Positions 26,087 to 35,381 are shown, numbered from the stretch's first letter. The stretch: 64,000 nt of DNA from Flavobacterium sp. LMO8 (GCF_009495755.1 NZ_WIBJ01000031.1:139790-203789); one strand, 5' to 3'. Program-made: numbers and translations. Notes: generated from the sequence alone by a model not told the origin.

Positions 26087-27358
26087 TTAGTTAATAATGT
26101 CAAATCCAGTGTATTTTCTTAAAACTTCAGGAACTACGATACCTTCAGGCGTTTGGTGGTTTTCTAAAATTCCAGCTAATACTCTTGGTAGCGCTAATGA
26201 ACTTCCGTTCAACGTGTGTGCTAATTGGTTTTTACCTTCTTTGTCTTTGAAACGTAATTTTAAACGATTTGCCTGGAACGTTTCAAAATTAGAAACAGAA
26301 CTAATCTCTAACCAACGTTCTTGAGCTGTTGAATATACTTCAAAATCATACGTTAGAGCCGAAGCAAAACTCATGTCGCCACCACATAATCTCAAAATAC
26401 GGTAAGGCAATTTTAATTCTTGCAAGATTTCTTTCACGTGTTCTACCATGCCATCTAACGCTTTGTATGAATTATCTGGATGTTCAATGCGAACGATTTC
26501 TACTTTGTCAAATTGGTGTAAACGATTTAATCCACGAACGTGTGCGCCATATGAACCTGCTTCACGACGGAAACATGGTGTGTATCCTGTACAAAGTACT
26601 GGTAAATCATTTTCGTTTAATAAAACATCTCTAAAAATATTGGTTACTGGAACTTCAGCTGTTGGAATTAAATATAAATCATCAACTCCAACGTGATACA
26701 TTTGTCCTTCTTTGTCAGGTAATTGACCTGTTCCAAAACCAGAAGCTTCGTTTACTAAGTGCGGCACTTGGTATTCTAAGTAACCCGCATCAGTATTTTT
26801 ATCTAAGAAATAAGTGATTAACGCGCGTTGTAATTTAGCACCTTTTCCTTTGTAAACTGGGAAACCTGCACCTGTGATTTTAACACCTAATTCAAAATCA
26901 ATTAAATCGTATTTTTTTGCTAATTCCCAGTGAGGTAAAGCGCCTTCGTGTAATTTAGGAATGTCGCCTTCTTGAAAAACGTTTAGGTTTTCTTCAGGAG
27001 TTTTCCCTTCTGGAACGATGTCAGCTGGTAAATTAGGTAATTTGTATAATTCTTCTTGTAATTTAGCGGCAAAAGCATTCAATACTTCAGTAAGCTCTTT
27101 GTCTTTTTCACGAAGTTGAACCGATTTTTCTTTTAAGATTTCAGCTTTCGCTTTTTCGCCACTTTTCATTAAATCGCCAATATCTTTGGATAGCTTATTC
27201 GACTCGGATTTGATAGTATCTAATTCTGCCTGAGTTGCTCTTCTTTTTTCGTCTAATGCAATAACTTCTTCAATTGCAATTTTAGCATCTAAGTTTTTCT
27301 TAGCTAATCGTTTTACTACTTCGTCTTTGTTTTCTCTAATGTACGCTATCTGTAACAT
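26087..27358 (-). CDS. serS: Serine--tRNA ligase
   Basis: Class II synthetase of 423 residues that charges tRNA-Ser. The N-terminal antiparallel coiled-coil arm (about 25-105) that grips the long variable arm of tRNA-Ser is plain from the K/E-rich heptads. The catalytic core has TAEVPVTN (motif 2 region entry), FRREAGSYGAHVRGLNRLHQF (motif 2), and motif 3 near the end with HTLNGSSLALPRVLAGILEN. Length is standard. A -7 element lies at 27381-27388 on the minus strand; a strong hairpin ends the unit. Confidence 0.96.
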   Translation of the reverse strand: MLQIAYIRENKDEVVKRLAKKNLDAKIAIEEVIALDEKRRATQAELDTIKSESNKLSKDIGDLMKSGEKAKAEILKEKSVQLREKDKELTEVLNAFAAKLQEELYKLPNLPADIVPEGKTPEENLNVFQEGDIPKLHEGALPHWELAKKYDLIDFELGVKITGAGFPVYKGKGAKLQRALITYFLDKNTDAGYLEYQVPHLVNEASGFGTGQLPDKEGQMYHVGVDDLYLIPTAEVPVTNIFRDVLLNENDLPVLCTGYTPCFRREAGSYGAHVRGLNRLHQFDKVEIVRIEHPDNSYKALDGMVEHVKEILQELKLPYRILRLCGGDMSFASALTYDFEVYSTAQERWLEISSVSNFETFQANRLKLRFKDKEGKNQLAHTLNGSSLALPRVLAGILENHQTPEGIVVPEVLRKYTGFDIIN

Positions 27359-27380
27359 AATATATAGGATTTTAAGGTTG

Positions 27381-27388
27381 CAAATTTA
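27381..27388 (-). promoter_or_regulatory. -7 element of serS
   Basis: Reverse strand reads TAAATTTG (TAnnTTTG), 22 bases before the start codon. Confidence 0.45.
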
Positions 27389-27601
27389 AGAAATTGGATT
27401 TAGATAATGAGTAAAAATAGTAACAGCTTGTGTGTTTTTATGAATTGAGTAAATTCTCACACAAACCTTTCTAAAAATAAAGATATTATTGTATATTCGC
27501 TTAATTTTTATGTAAATTGATAATTTTAAGCTTAATTGTGTTGGGTTTTAATAAAATTAAATTACTAGAAGTTGCCCTTAAAATCTTATAACCTACAAAA
27601 A

Positions 27602-29530
27602 ATGAAAAAAATTACCTTAAGTCTCTTAATCTTATTTGGTGTTATTGGTTTTGCCCAAACTGATAATAACGAATTTGAAAGAATGGTGGAAGCAGAGATG
27701 AAATCGGCTTCTTCAATTCAAAATCTCAGAGTAAATCCGAATACCCTTAATTATGATGTTACTTATCATGAGTTGCGTTTTACTGTTAATCCTGATAATA
27801 CAACTCCCTATATTAATGGTGTTGTGAAAACTACTTTTACAGCATTAGCAGATATGAATGTTGTAACTTTTGATATGGCAACCGCTCTAGTGGTGAGTTC
27901 GGTAACAATGAACAGTACAAGTCTTACTTTTAGCCAAAGTAATTACGAGTTAAACATTAATTTACCATCGACATTAATAACTGGAAATAGTGCTACTGTG
28001 GAAATTACTTACGCAGGTTCGCCACCACAAGCAGAAGGCGGTTTCACGAGAAGTACTCATAGTGGAACACCTGTTATTTTTACACTTTCGGAACCTTTTG
28101 GAGCAAGAGATTGGTGGCCGTGTAAACAGGATTTGAATGATAAAATTGGAAGTTTTGACATGTATATTACTTGCCCAGATACCTACATTGGGGTTTCAAA
28201 TGGTTTGTTGCAGAGTTCTGTAACTTCGGGAGGAAATACTACTCGTCATTTTAGACATAACTATCCAATTCCTGCTTATTTAATTTCGTTAAATGTTACG
28301 AATTATACTACGTATAACATTCAGGCAGGTTTAGGAACTACAGAAAGCCCGTTTTTTCCAATAAATAATTACTTGTATCCAGAGAGTAACACAGCAACAA
28401 ACAGAACTGCTATTGATGTTACTGTTCCAATTATGAATGTTTTTGAAGAAAAATTCGGACCTTATCCTTATAGAAATGAACAGTACGGACATGTACAGTT
28501 TGGTTGGGGTGGAGGAATGGAACATGCAACAATGTCTTCCATGAACAGTTGGGGTAGAAGTTTAATTGCACATGAATTAGGTCACCAATGGTTTGGAAAT
28601 AAAGTTACTTGTGGTTCTTGGAAAGATATTTGGTTGAACGAAGGTTTAACAGAATACACTGCGGGTATAATGGTTGAAGAATTAGATGGAGTTCCAACCT
28701 TTGTGTCTTGGAAAACTAGTAAGATTAATAACATTACCTCTCAAACAGGAGGTGCGGTTTATTTGACAGATTCAGAGGCATTGAACGTTGGTCGTATTTT
28801 TAGTAGTAGATTATCTTACAATAAAGGATCTATGGTAACCCATATGATACGTTGGGTTATGGGTGATGCTAATTTTTTTCAAGCTTTACGTAATTATTTG
28901 ACAGATTCAAATTTATCTTACGGATATGCGGTTACAAATGATTTAAAAGGGCATTTAGAAGCGCTTCATGGAAGTAGTTTGTCTGAGTTTTTTAATGATT
29001 GGGTTTATATGCAAGGATATCCAACTTATACTGTAACTGCTCAAAATTGGGGAGCTGGTCAAGCTAAAATAACGGTAAGTCAAACACAATCTCATCCATC
29101 TGTTACTTTTTTTGAAATGCCTTTAGAAATTAGATTGACTAGTTCTGGAGGTGTAAATCATGATGTAGTAATTAATAATACAACAAACAATCAGGAATTT
29201 GTCGTTCCGGTTCCGTTTGTGGTAGCTGGAGTAACATTTGACCCAAATAAACATATTATTTCAAGAGATAATGTTGTCACCTTGTCAAATGCTGCTTTTG
29301 AATTAGAACAAACAATTTCAGTTTACCCAAATCCTGCAAATGATGAATTGCATATCATGATGCCAACGACTACTCAATTAGAAAAAGTTGAAATTTACAA
29401 TACGTTAGGACAACTATTAGCAACACATCAAACAGCTGATTTTAGAATTGACAACTTAAGTTCGGGAATGCATGTGATGAAAATTACTACTTCGGAGGGT
29501 GCAATTCATAAAAATTTTATAAAAAAATAG
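27602..29530 (+). CDS. Secreted M1-family metallopeptidase with T9SS sorting domain
   Basis: Zinc aminopeptidase of 642 residues. Start set at ATG 27602 (MKKITLSLLILFGVIGFAQ, a clear signal peptide) rather than ten codons earlier. The N-terminal beta domain (about 45-240) precedes the catalytic domain: substrate-binding GGMEH (304-308, the GAMEN equivalent), zinc motif HELGH (324-328) and NEGL with the third ligand Glu347. Residues about 565-642 are a type IX secretion sorting domain, starting ISVYPNPANDELHI and ending with GxHVMKI and NFIKK. It should be exported by T9SS and attached to or shed from the cell surface to trim peptides. It ends at a hairpin (29552-29577). Confidence 0.92.
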   Translation: MKKITLSLLILFGVIGFAQTDNNEFERMVEAEMKSASSIQNLRVNPNTLNYDVTYHELRFTVNPDNTTPYINGVVKTTFTALADMNVVTFDMATALVVSSVTMNSTSLTFSQSNYELNINLPSTLITGNSATVEITYAGSPPQAEGGFTRSTHSGTPVIFTLSEPFGARDWWPCKQDLNDKIGSFDMYITCPDTYIGVSNGLLQSSVTSGGNTTRHFRHNYPIPAYLISLNVTNYTTYNIQAGLGTTESPFFPINNYLYPESNTATNRTAIDVTVPIMNVFEEKFGPYPYRNEQYGHVQFGWGGGMEHATMSSMNSWGRSLIAHELGHQWFGNKVTCGSWKDIWLNEGLTEYTAGIMVEELDGVPTFVSWKTSKINNITSQTGGAVYLTDSEALNVGRIFSSRLSYNKGSMVTHMIRWVMGDANFFQALRNYLTDSNLSYGYAVTNDLKGHLEALHGSSLSEFFNDWVYMQGYPTYTVTAQNWGAGQAKITVSQTQSHPSVTFFEMPLEIRLTSSGGVNHDVVINNTTNNQEFVVPVPFVVAGVTFDPNKHIISRDNVVTLSNAAFELEQTISVYPNPANDELHIMMPTTTQLEKVEIYNTLGQLLATHQTADFRIDNLSSGMHVMKITTSEGAIHKNFIKK

Positions 29531-29551
29531 TTCCAAAATAAAATAATGATG

Positions 29552-29577
29552 AAAAGTAAGGTGAAAACCTTACTTTT
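29552..29577 (+). terminator. Terminator of M1 peptidase gene
   Basis: Perfect 11-base arms AAAAGTAAGGT (29552-29562) and ACCTTACTTTT (29567-29577) closed by a GAAA tetraloop. Confidence 0.75.
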
Positions 29578-29578
29578 G
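29571..29578 (+). promoter_or_regulatory. -7 element of rseP
   Basis: TACTTTTG inside the right arm of the preceding terminator, 22 bases before the rseP ATG. The same terminator/promoter overlap is seen at 8053-8084. Confidence 0.45.
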
Positions 29579-29600
29579 TCGTTTAAATAAAAGCGTAAAA

Positions 29601-31190
29601 ATGATTCAAGTAGCACAAATATTATTCATATTATCAGTTTTAGTAATCCTTCACGAATTTGGTCACTACATTACAGCCAAGATGTTTAAGGTACGAGTAG
29701 AGAAATTTTACTTGTTTATGGATGCTGGGTTTTCTTTAGTAAAAAAGAAAATTGGAGATACCGAATGGGGAATCGGATGGTTGCCATTAGGAGGTTATGT
29801 AAAACTTTCAGGAATGATAGATGAAAGTATGGATACTGAGCAAATGAACGAGGAAGCTCAACCTTGGGAATTCCGATCTAAACCAGCTTGGCAACGTTTA
29901 ATTATTATGTTAGGTGGGATTATTGTGAATTTCATTTTAGCAATAGTTATTTACACTATAACTTTTTCAACTACTGGACAAAAAACTATTTCAGTTGATA
30001 AAATTCAGCAAAATGGTTTAGCATTTGGTGAAGTGGGTCACAAAGTAGGATTTAAAAGCGGAGATAAAATTATCGCGGTTGATGGAGAAAAATATCATGA
30101 TTTTAAATTTGTCTCAATGGCTGTTTTGTTCGGAGATAAAGTCGAAATTGAACGAAATGGAAAATCAATTGAATTACAACTTACCGATGAGCAAAAAGGT
30201 GAAATAATTAAAAAAGAAGGAAAAGGATTTGCTGGAGCAAGATTTTCTGTAAATAATTTTTTTATTGATTCTGTTGGGAAAAACAGCAATGGTATCCTGC
30301 CTTTTGATCAAATAGTTGGAATTAATGATAAAAAAATCACTTATATAGATGAATTTTTTGATGTAGCAAGAAATAAAAAATTGGATTCATTAAAGTTTTT
30401 ATTAATAAGAGATAATCAAGAGATAATTGTAAAGACTAAAATTGATTCAACAGGTAAAAGCGGCTTGTCACTTAAAAGTTTAAAATTAATTCAGAATTTT
30501 AATTTTGATAATGCAATTGTTGGTGAAATTGTAAAAGATTCTGAAGGTGAAAAAGCAGGAATAGAACTGGGAGATAGAATACTTAAAGTGAATAATAATA
30601 AAGTTTCCAATTACAAAGATTTTAAAAAACAACTATCACTTATTAATCCTAGTGATTTATTAAAATTAACTATCGAGAGAGAAAATAATGTTATTGAATT
30701 AAATAGTAAACTTAATAAAAAAGGCAAAATAGGTTTAGGATTTAAAGACACTAAAGAGAGCGAATATATTGTAAGAAATAAAATGCCATTTGGAAATTCT
30801 ATTCAAGAAGCTTTTTCTCAAACTTGGAATATGTTTGTTTACAATATAAATTCATTAAAACTTATTTTAAGACCTAAAACTGGTGCTTACACACAAGTGC
30901 AAAGTCCAATTGGAATTGCACGTCGTTTACCAGATACTTGGAATTGGGAATTTATTTGGGAATTTACCGCAATGTTTTCAATAGGTTTGGCTTTCATGAA
31001 TTTATTGCCAATTCCTGGATTAGATGGTGGACATGCATTATTTACAATAGTTGAAATGATCACCGGTAAGAAATTATCAGACAAAGCGGCAGGACATGTT
31101 CAAACCTTTGGAATGATTATCTTGTTGACCTTAATGGCTTTAACTTTCGGAAAAGATATTTATCAATTAGTGGTAGATAAACTTTTGTAA
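29601..31190 (+). CDS. rseP: RIP metalloprotease RseP (site-2 protease)
   Basis: Intramembrane zinc protease of 529 residues. HEFGH (18-22) in the first membrane helix and LDGGH (474-478) in a later one provide the zinc ligands; helices also at about 100-122 and 452-475, 503-518. Between them I count three PDZ-like segments (about 132-195, 220-285, 300-375), while family members usually have one or two; the second and third are rich in K, N and I, and their DNA is more AT-rich than the flanks. It should cleave membrane-bound anti-sigma factors; no partner is adjacent. Followed by the tRNA genes. Confidence 0.92.
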   Translation: MIQVAQILFILSVLVILHEFGHYITAKMFKVRVEKFYLFMDAGFSLVKKKIGDTEWGIGWLPLGGYVKLSGMIDESMDTEQMNEEAQPWEFRSKPAWQRLIIMLGGIIVNFILAIVIYTITFSTTGQKTISVDKIQQNGLAFGEVGHKVGFKSGDKIIAVDGEKYHDFKFVSMAVLFGDKVEIERNGKSIELQLTDEQKGEIIKKEGKGFAGARFSVNNFFIDSVGKNSNGILPFDQIVGINDKKITYIDEFFDVARNKKLDSLKFLLIRDNQEIIVKTKIDSTGKSGLSLKSLKLIQNFNFDNAIVGEIVKDSEGEKAGIELGDRILKVNNNKVSNYKDFKKQLSLINPSDLLKLTIERENNVIELNSKLNKKGKIGLGFKDTKESEYIVRNKMPFGNSIQEAFSQTWNMFVYNINSLKLILRPKTGAYTQVQSPIGIARRLPDTWNWEFIWEFTAMFSIGLAFMNLLPIPGLDGGHALFTIVEMITGKKLSDKAAGHVQTFGMIILLTLMALTFGKDIYQLVVDKLL

Positions 31191-31208
31191 TTTTTTCAAT
31201 AAAATAAT

Positions 31209-31238
31209 TTGCGATAACAAAAAATCAGTTTATATTTG
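31209..31238 (+). promoter_or_regulatory. Promoter of tRNA-Asn pair
   Basis: TTG (31209-31211), 19 bases, TATATTTG (31231-31238), followed by GCACTC and the first tRNA 24 bases on. One of the cleanest promoter matches in the window. Confidence 0.7.
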
Positions 31239-31262
31239 CACTCGCTTAAAAGATATACAACT

Positions 31263-31336
31263 TCCTCCTTAGCTCAGTTGGTTAGAGCATCTGACTGTTA
31301 ATCAGAGGGTCCTTGGTTCGAGCCCAAGAGGGGGAG
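31263..31336 (+). tRNA. tRNA-Asn (GTT)
   Basis: 74 bases, full cloverleaf. Acceptor TCCTCCT pairs with AGGGGGA (one T-G pair), then discriminator G; D arm AGCTCAGTTGGTTAGAGC; anticodon stem TCTGA/TCAGA with loop CTGTTAA giving anticodon GTT (Asn); T arm with GGTTCGAGCC. CCA is not encoded. First of two identical copies. Confidence 0.95.
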
Positions 31337-31372
31337 CAAACTTTTAAGCACAATATAAACCTTTGAGGTGAT

Positions 31373-31446
31373 TCCTCCTTAGCTCAGTTGGTTAGAGCAT
31401 CTGACTGTTAATCAGAGGGTCCTTGGTTCGAGCCCAAGAGGGGGAG
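31373..31446 (+). tRNA. tRNA-Asn (GTT), second copy
   Basis: Identical in all 74 bases to the copy at 31263-31336, after a 36-base spacer. Same promoter; a terminator follows 5 bases later. CCA is not encoded. Confidence 0.95.
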
Positions 31447-31450
31447 CTTA

Positions 31451-31489
31451 AAAAAAAGCATTTACGATAAGTAAGTGCTTTTTTTATTT
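31451..31489 (+). terminator. Terminator of tRNA-Asn pair
   Basis: AAAAAAAGCATTTAC (31451-31465) pairs with GTAAGTGCTTTTTTT (31471-31485) with one T-G pair and loop GATAA; the right arm is the T run. Confidence 0.85.
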
Positions 31490-31542
31490 CAATTGTAACA
31501 AATTCATAATATTTCTATCTAATTAATAAAAATAGAAACATT

Positions 31543-31788
31543 ATGAATACTCCATTTAACAAATTTCTTTACTTGGGATTTTTATTTTTAGGTTTATTCC
31601 AAGCATTTTTCACAAAAGATTATATGCAGTCAGCAGCTTCTCTTGGTATCGCTTTAGCTTTTGATCCTTTTAACACAGAACAAAAATGGAACGATAGACC
31701 AAAATGGCAAAAAGCCGTTTTAATTATTCACCTCGCTTTAGTAGCAGCTATGTTTGGTTTTGGAATAGGTTTAAACGACAAGGATTAA
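31543..31788 (+). CDS. Small membrane protein of unknown function
   Basis: An 81-residue protein I do not recognise as a named family. It has two hydrophobic helices (about 8-23, FLYLGFLFLGLFQAFF; about 58-76, AVLIIHLALVAAMFGFGIGL) separated by a hydrophilic loop, FDPFNTEQKWNDRPKWQK. Codon use and the ATG preceded by A-rich sequence look like a real gene. It stands between the tRNA terminator and the convergent oxygenase gene. No function is proposed. Confidence 0.65.
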   Translation: MNTPFNKFLYLGFLFLGLFQAFFTKDYMQSAASLGIALAFDPFNTEQKWNDRPKWQKAVLIIHLALVAAMFGFGIGLNDKD

Positions 31789-31801
31789 TTTATGGAGATT
31801 T

Positions 31802-32395
31802 TTAATATCTTCTTAACCATCCTGTAACACCTAACCTTGGTTTATGAGTTTCCAAAACTTCATGAACCAATTCATTACTCTTAAAAAAAACCGTTTTTCT
31901 GTTTGTTGGAGTCACTTTTTGGGCCACATCACCATCATAAATACATAATTCACCACCATCTTCAGGTTGCCAATTTTCGTTTAAATAGGTTATCATCGAA
32001 AACTGTCGGCTTGAATTATCTTGAAATTGATCTAAATGTTTTCTATAAAAACTGCCTTTATCAAACAACGCAAAATGAAATTCATAGCCCGTAATTCCGG
32101 TATAACAACTGCGGTTCAAATACGAAACAAAAGCATCTACTTGGTCTAAAAAAGCATTTTCATGTTCGTTATTGTTCGCTCGGTCTAACCAATAAATCGC
32201 ATCGCTTCGTATTGCCGAATTTTGAGTCAATTTTGCGGCATTTCCTATCCCGGCAGCTTTTAGTAAATTTTGTTCTTTCAGTTCAAACAATCTATTTATC
32301 AAGTGTTGCGCTAATTCTTCCGATACAAAATGTTCCACAATGCCCACTTTCGAATCCAAATAACTCGAAATTAAGGTTTCAAAACAATCTTCCAT
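31802..32395 (-). CDS. 2OG-Fe(II) oxygenase, prolyl-4-hydroxylase type
   Basis: Iron- and 2-oxoglutarate-dependent hydroxylase of 197 residues. The metal triad HxD...H is seen in YRKHLDQFQDN (His, Asp) and ELVHEVL (distal His), with the 2OG-binding Arg in HKPRLGVTGWLRR. FSMITYLNENWQPEDGGELC matches the P4H-like core. The frame opens at a GTG at 32458 with another ATG at 32431, but a minus-strand -7 element at 32420-32427 puts transcription start near 32414, so ATG 32395 (MEDCFETL) is chosen. Substrate unknown; relatives hydroxylate proline or other residues in ribosomal or translation proteins. Confidence 0.85.
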   Translation of the reverse strand: MEDCFETLISSYLDSKVGIVEHFVSEELAQHLINRLFELKEQNLLKAAGIGNAAKLTQNSAIRSDAIYWLDRANNNEHENAFLDQVDAFVSYLNRSCYTGITGYEFHFALFDKGSFYRKHLDQFQDNSSRQFSMITYLNENWQPEDGGELCIYDGDVAQKVTPTNRKTVFFKSNELVHEVLETHKPRLGVTGWLRRY

Positions 32396-32419
32396 TTTAT
32401 TTAAGTTGTAAATACCATA

Positions 32420-32427
32420 CAAAGATA
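32420..32427 (-). promoter_or_regulatory. -7 element of 2OG oxygenase gene
   Basis: Reverse strand reads TATCTTTG, 24 bases before the chosen start; it decides between three possible start codons. Confidence 0.5.
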
Positions 32428-32590
32428 TCATTTCCTTTTTTAATTTGGGCGTTCCCACAAGGGTCGGGCTGTTCGCTGCAATCTTTATTTATAAAATTTG
32501 AAAATTTTACAAATAAAGGATTTCCTCTTCCATCCCTAACGCGAACCTCGTTTTCAATTAAAATTAGTATTTTTACAAAAACCTTTCAGC

Positions 32591-33880
32591 ATGCAAAATC
32601 TTTTAAAAATTTCAGAAAATACGCAGCTTTCTTGGCGTAATTTAAGTATTCAAAAACGAATTTCTTTTCTACCTCAATTAGCTCAACTACTTTTAGAAAA
32701 CAAAGAAGAATACGCAACTTGCATTACCACCGAAATGCATAAACCCATTTCGCAAGCCATCGCTGAAGTTGAAAAATGCGCTCTTTTATGCAATTACTAT
32801 TACGAAAATGCTGAAACCTTTTTAGCTACAAAAAACATAAAAATCGATGCTTCAGAAAGTTTTGTCACCTACGAACCTTTAGGTGTAATTTTAGGTGTAA
32901 TGCCATGGAATTTTCCGTTTTGGCAAGTATTCCGATTTGCGGTTCCAACAATTATTTCTGGAAATACCGTTGTAGTAAAACATGCGAGTAATGTACCAAA
33001 ATCTGCCAATTTAATTCAAGAAATATTTGTACAAGCTGGCTTTCCAAAAGGTTGTTATCAAGATTTACCAATTCCAAGTAGCGAAGTAGCTAAAGTTATC
33101 GCTAATCCAATTATTAAAGCAGTTTCCTTAACAGGAAGCGAGCAAGCCGGAATCGCAGTCGCCACCGAAGCTGGAAAACACTTAAAAAAGTGCGTTTTAG
33201 AATTGGGCGGAAGCAATGCCTTCATCATTTTAGAAGACGCTAATTTAGAAAAAGCAGTAGCAACAGCCGTCAATGCTCGAATGCAAAATGCAGGTCAAAG
33301 TTGTATTGCAGCTAAGCGATTTTTAGTTCACGAAAACATTGCAGAAGAGTTTGTGGTAAAATTCAAAGTTGCCATTCAAAACTTAAAAACCGGAAATCCG
33401 TTTGATAAAGAAACTCAAATTGGTTCGTTAGCACGAGTTGATTTAGCCGAAGAATTAGATGTCCAAGTTCGAAAATCCATTCAAATGGGAGCCAAATTAA
33501 TCATTGGAGGAAACAGAAAAGATGCTTTTTATGAACCTACAATATTAACGAATGTTTCTACAAAAATGCCAGTTTTCAATGAAGAAACGTTCGGACCAGT
33601 TGCTTCCGTCATAACTTTCAACACCACTGAAGAAGCAATTGAATTAAGTAATCAATCGGAATTTGGTTTAGGAGTTTCCATTTTTACTCAAGATATTGAT
33701 TTCATCAAAACTAAGATTTCAGCATTTAACGAAGGTGCTGTTTTTATTAACGAAATGGTAAAATCTGACCCAAGATTACCATTCGGTGGTATCAAAAAAT
33801 CGGGTTATGGAAGAGAATTAGCTGAAGACGGCATTAAGGAATTTGTAAATGTAAAAACAGTTGTAATTAATAAAATTTAA
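32591..33880 (+). CDS. NAD(P)-dependent aldehyde dehydrogenase
   Basis: Aldehyde dehydrogenase of 429 residues, most like succinate-semialdehyde dehydrogenases of the GabD/Sad group. Catalytic Cys238 lies in NAGQSCIAAKRF, the general base Glu204 in VLELGGSN, and the cofactor-site PWNFPFWQ (105-112). The chain lacks roughly 20 residues that usually precede the first helix; no upstream ATG, GTG or TTG exists before an in-frame stop, so this is the natural start. The glycine-rich C-terminus has LPFGGIKKSGYGRELAEDGI. It is divergent from the oxygenase gene. Substrate is not certain. Confidence 0.88.
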   Translation: MQNLLKISENTQLSWRNLSIQKRISFLPQLAQLLLENKEEYATCITTEMHKPISQAIAEVEKCALLCNYYYENAETFLATKNIKIDASESFVTYEPLGVILGVMPWNFPFWQVFRFAVPTIISGNTVVVKHASNVPKSANLIQEIFVQAGFPKGCYQDLPIPSSEVAKVIANPIIKAVSLTGSEQAGIAVATEAGKHLKKCVLELGGSNAFIILEDANLEKAVATAVNARMQNAGQSCIAAKRFLVHENIAEEFVVKFKVAIQNLKTGNPFDKETQIGSLARVDLAEELDVQVRKSIQMGAKLIIGGNRKDAFYEPTILTNVSTKMPVFNEETFGPVASVITFNTTEEAIELSNQSEFGLGVSIFTQDIDFIKTKISAFNEGAVFINEMVKSDPRLPFGGIKKSGYGRELAEDGIKEFVNVKTVVINKI

Positions 33881-33891
33881 TTTTATGTTTT

Positions 33892-33912
33892 TTAAGGCTA
33901 AACCTTAATTTT
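33892..33912 (+). terminator. Weak hairpin after aldehyde dehydrogenase gene
   Basis: TTAAGG (33892-33897), loop CTAAA, CCTTAA (33903-33908), then TTTTATT. Short and AT-rich, so only suggestive. Confidence 0.4.
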
Positions 33913-34002
33913 ATTACATATTAATCATACATCCCCTATATTTTTATAAAAATGTTTTTTATTTAATACTTTTTTTTAAATTTACCCCTTAAAATTTAGG
34001 GT

Positions 34003-35337
34003 ATGAAAGTTAAAAAAAGATGGCTGGTTTCTTTTGTGATTATTGCGATTATATCAATTGTAAGTTTGTTTTGGGAAAATAAAAACCAATTGCAATCACA
34101 ATTTTCTTCTGTTGAAGCAATAAATTTTGCCGATGTTGCTTGGTTATTGACATCATCGTCATTTGTATTATTAATGACGCCAGGATTGTCTTTTTTCTAT
34201 GGTGGAATGGTGGGGAAGAAAAATGTTATTTCTACAATGTTGCAAAGTTTTATTTCACTTGGAGTGGTAAGTATACTTTGGGTAGTCGTTGGATTTAGCC
34301 TTTCCTTTGGAGAAAGTTTAGGTTTTGAAATTGGAGGAAAGCACTATGGTATAATTGGAAATCCATTTGATTTTATGTTTTTTGATAATGTAGGTACAAT
34401 ACCTCATAAACAACTGGCTGGTACAATTCCTTTCGTCTTGTTTGCCTTATTTCAAATGAAATTTGCAGTAATTACTCCGGCCATTATTACAGGTTCATTT
34501 GCAGAAAGAGTTCGTTTCATAGGTTATTTGTTTTTCATATGCTTATTCACTTTGTTTATTTATACTCCATTATGTCATATGGTATGGCATCCAAATGGTT
34601 TGTTAGGAGCTTATTTTGGGGTTAAAGATTTTGCTGGAGGTACAGTAGTGCACATGAGTGCAGGTTTTGCTGCATTGGCGGGTGTTTTAGTACTTGGAAA
34701 ACGTAAAAATAGCGAGCATATTCCAACAAATATTCCATTTGTTTTACTGGGAACAGGAATGTTGTGGTTTGGTTGGTTTGGCTTTAACGCTGGTTCAACA
34801 TTTGCAGCAAACGGAACAGCAGCCATGGCATTTGCTACAACAACCGTAGCTTCAGCATCTGCAATGTTAACATGGGTGTTTTTTGACAGAATTAATGGAA
34901 GAAAAGCTTCGGCTCTTGGCGCTTGTATTGGTGCGGTAGTTGGATTAGTAGCAATAACTCCAGCAGCAGGATTTGTTTCGATTCCAAAAAGTATATTCTT
35001 TGGATTCATTACGGCTATTGTTTCAAACAAAATGTTGTATTGGAATAAGCTGAAACAAATTGATGATACACTTGATGTATTTGCCTGTCATGGTGTAGGC
35101 GGAATTATGGGAATGATTCTTACTGCAATTTTTGCTGAAGGTCAAAACGCTAGTTTGTTACATGGAGGTTGGTCTGTTTTTGGTCATCATATGATGGCTT
35201 TAGTTTTAGTTGCCTTCTTTACTTTTTTTGGATCTATTTTATTATATAAAATAGTAAACTGGTTTATTCCTTTACGTGTTTCTGAAGAATCAGAGCAAAT
35301 AGGGTTGGATTTAACACAACATAACGAAAAATTTTAA
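34003..35337 (+). CDS. amt: Ammonium transporter
   Basis: Inner-membrane Amt/MEP/Rh channel of 444 residues with an N-terminal helix or signal (about 8-25) and eleven further helices. The twin pore histidines are kept, in GGTVVHMSAG and ACHGVGGIMG, as is the Phe gate region; FYGGMVGKKN and WFGWFGFNAGS are family signatures. No glnK/glnB follows, so PII control, if any, is from elsewhere. I see no good -33/-7 pair in the AT-rich 120 bases upstream. It is followed after 44 bases by a lipoprotein gene with its own -7 element. Confidence 0.95.
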   Translation: MKVKKRWLVSFVIIAIISIVSLFWENKNQLQSQFSSVEAINFADVAWLLTSSSFVLLMTPGLSFFYGGMVGKKNVISTMLQSFISLGVVSILWVVVGFSLSFGESLGFEIGGKHYGIIGNPFDFMFFDNVGTIPHKQLAGTIPFVLFALFQMKFAVITPAIITGSFAERVRFIGYLFFICLFTLFIYTPLCHMVWHPNGLLGAYFGVKDFAGGTVVHMSAGFAALAGVLVLGKRKNSEHIPTNIPFVLLGTGMLWFGWFGFNAGSTFAANGTAAMAFATTTVASASAMLTWVFFDRINGRKASALGACIGAVVGLVAITPAAGFVSIPKSIFFGFITAIVSNKMLYWNKLKQIDDTLDVFACHGVGGIMGMILTAIFAEGQNASLLHGGWSVFGHHMMALVLVAFFTFFGSILLYKIVNWFIPLRVSEESEQIGLDLTQHNEKF

Positions 35338-35347
35338 AGAGAAATGT

Positions 35348-35355
35348 TATTTTTG
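35348..35355 (+). promoter_or_regulatory. -7 element of NTF2-like lipoprotein gene
   Basis: TATTTTTG, 26 bases before ATG 35382. No -33 TTG at the right spacing. Confidence 0.4.
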
Positions 35356-35381
35356 ATATTGATAATTTTAAACAATCAATA

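Noticed and set aside
32212..32640. 142-codon plus-strand frame
   Set aside because: It runs antisense through the oxygenase gene and into the aldehyde dehydrogenase gene; no recognisable protein and no promoter.
33983..34005. TACCC...GGGTA around the amt start codon as an operator
   Set aside because: Only five bases per arm and mismatched centre; not convincing alone.
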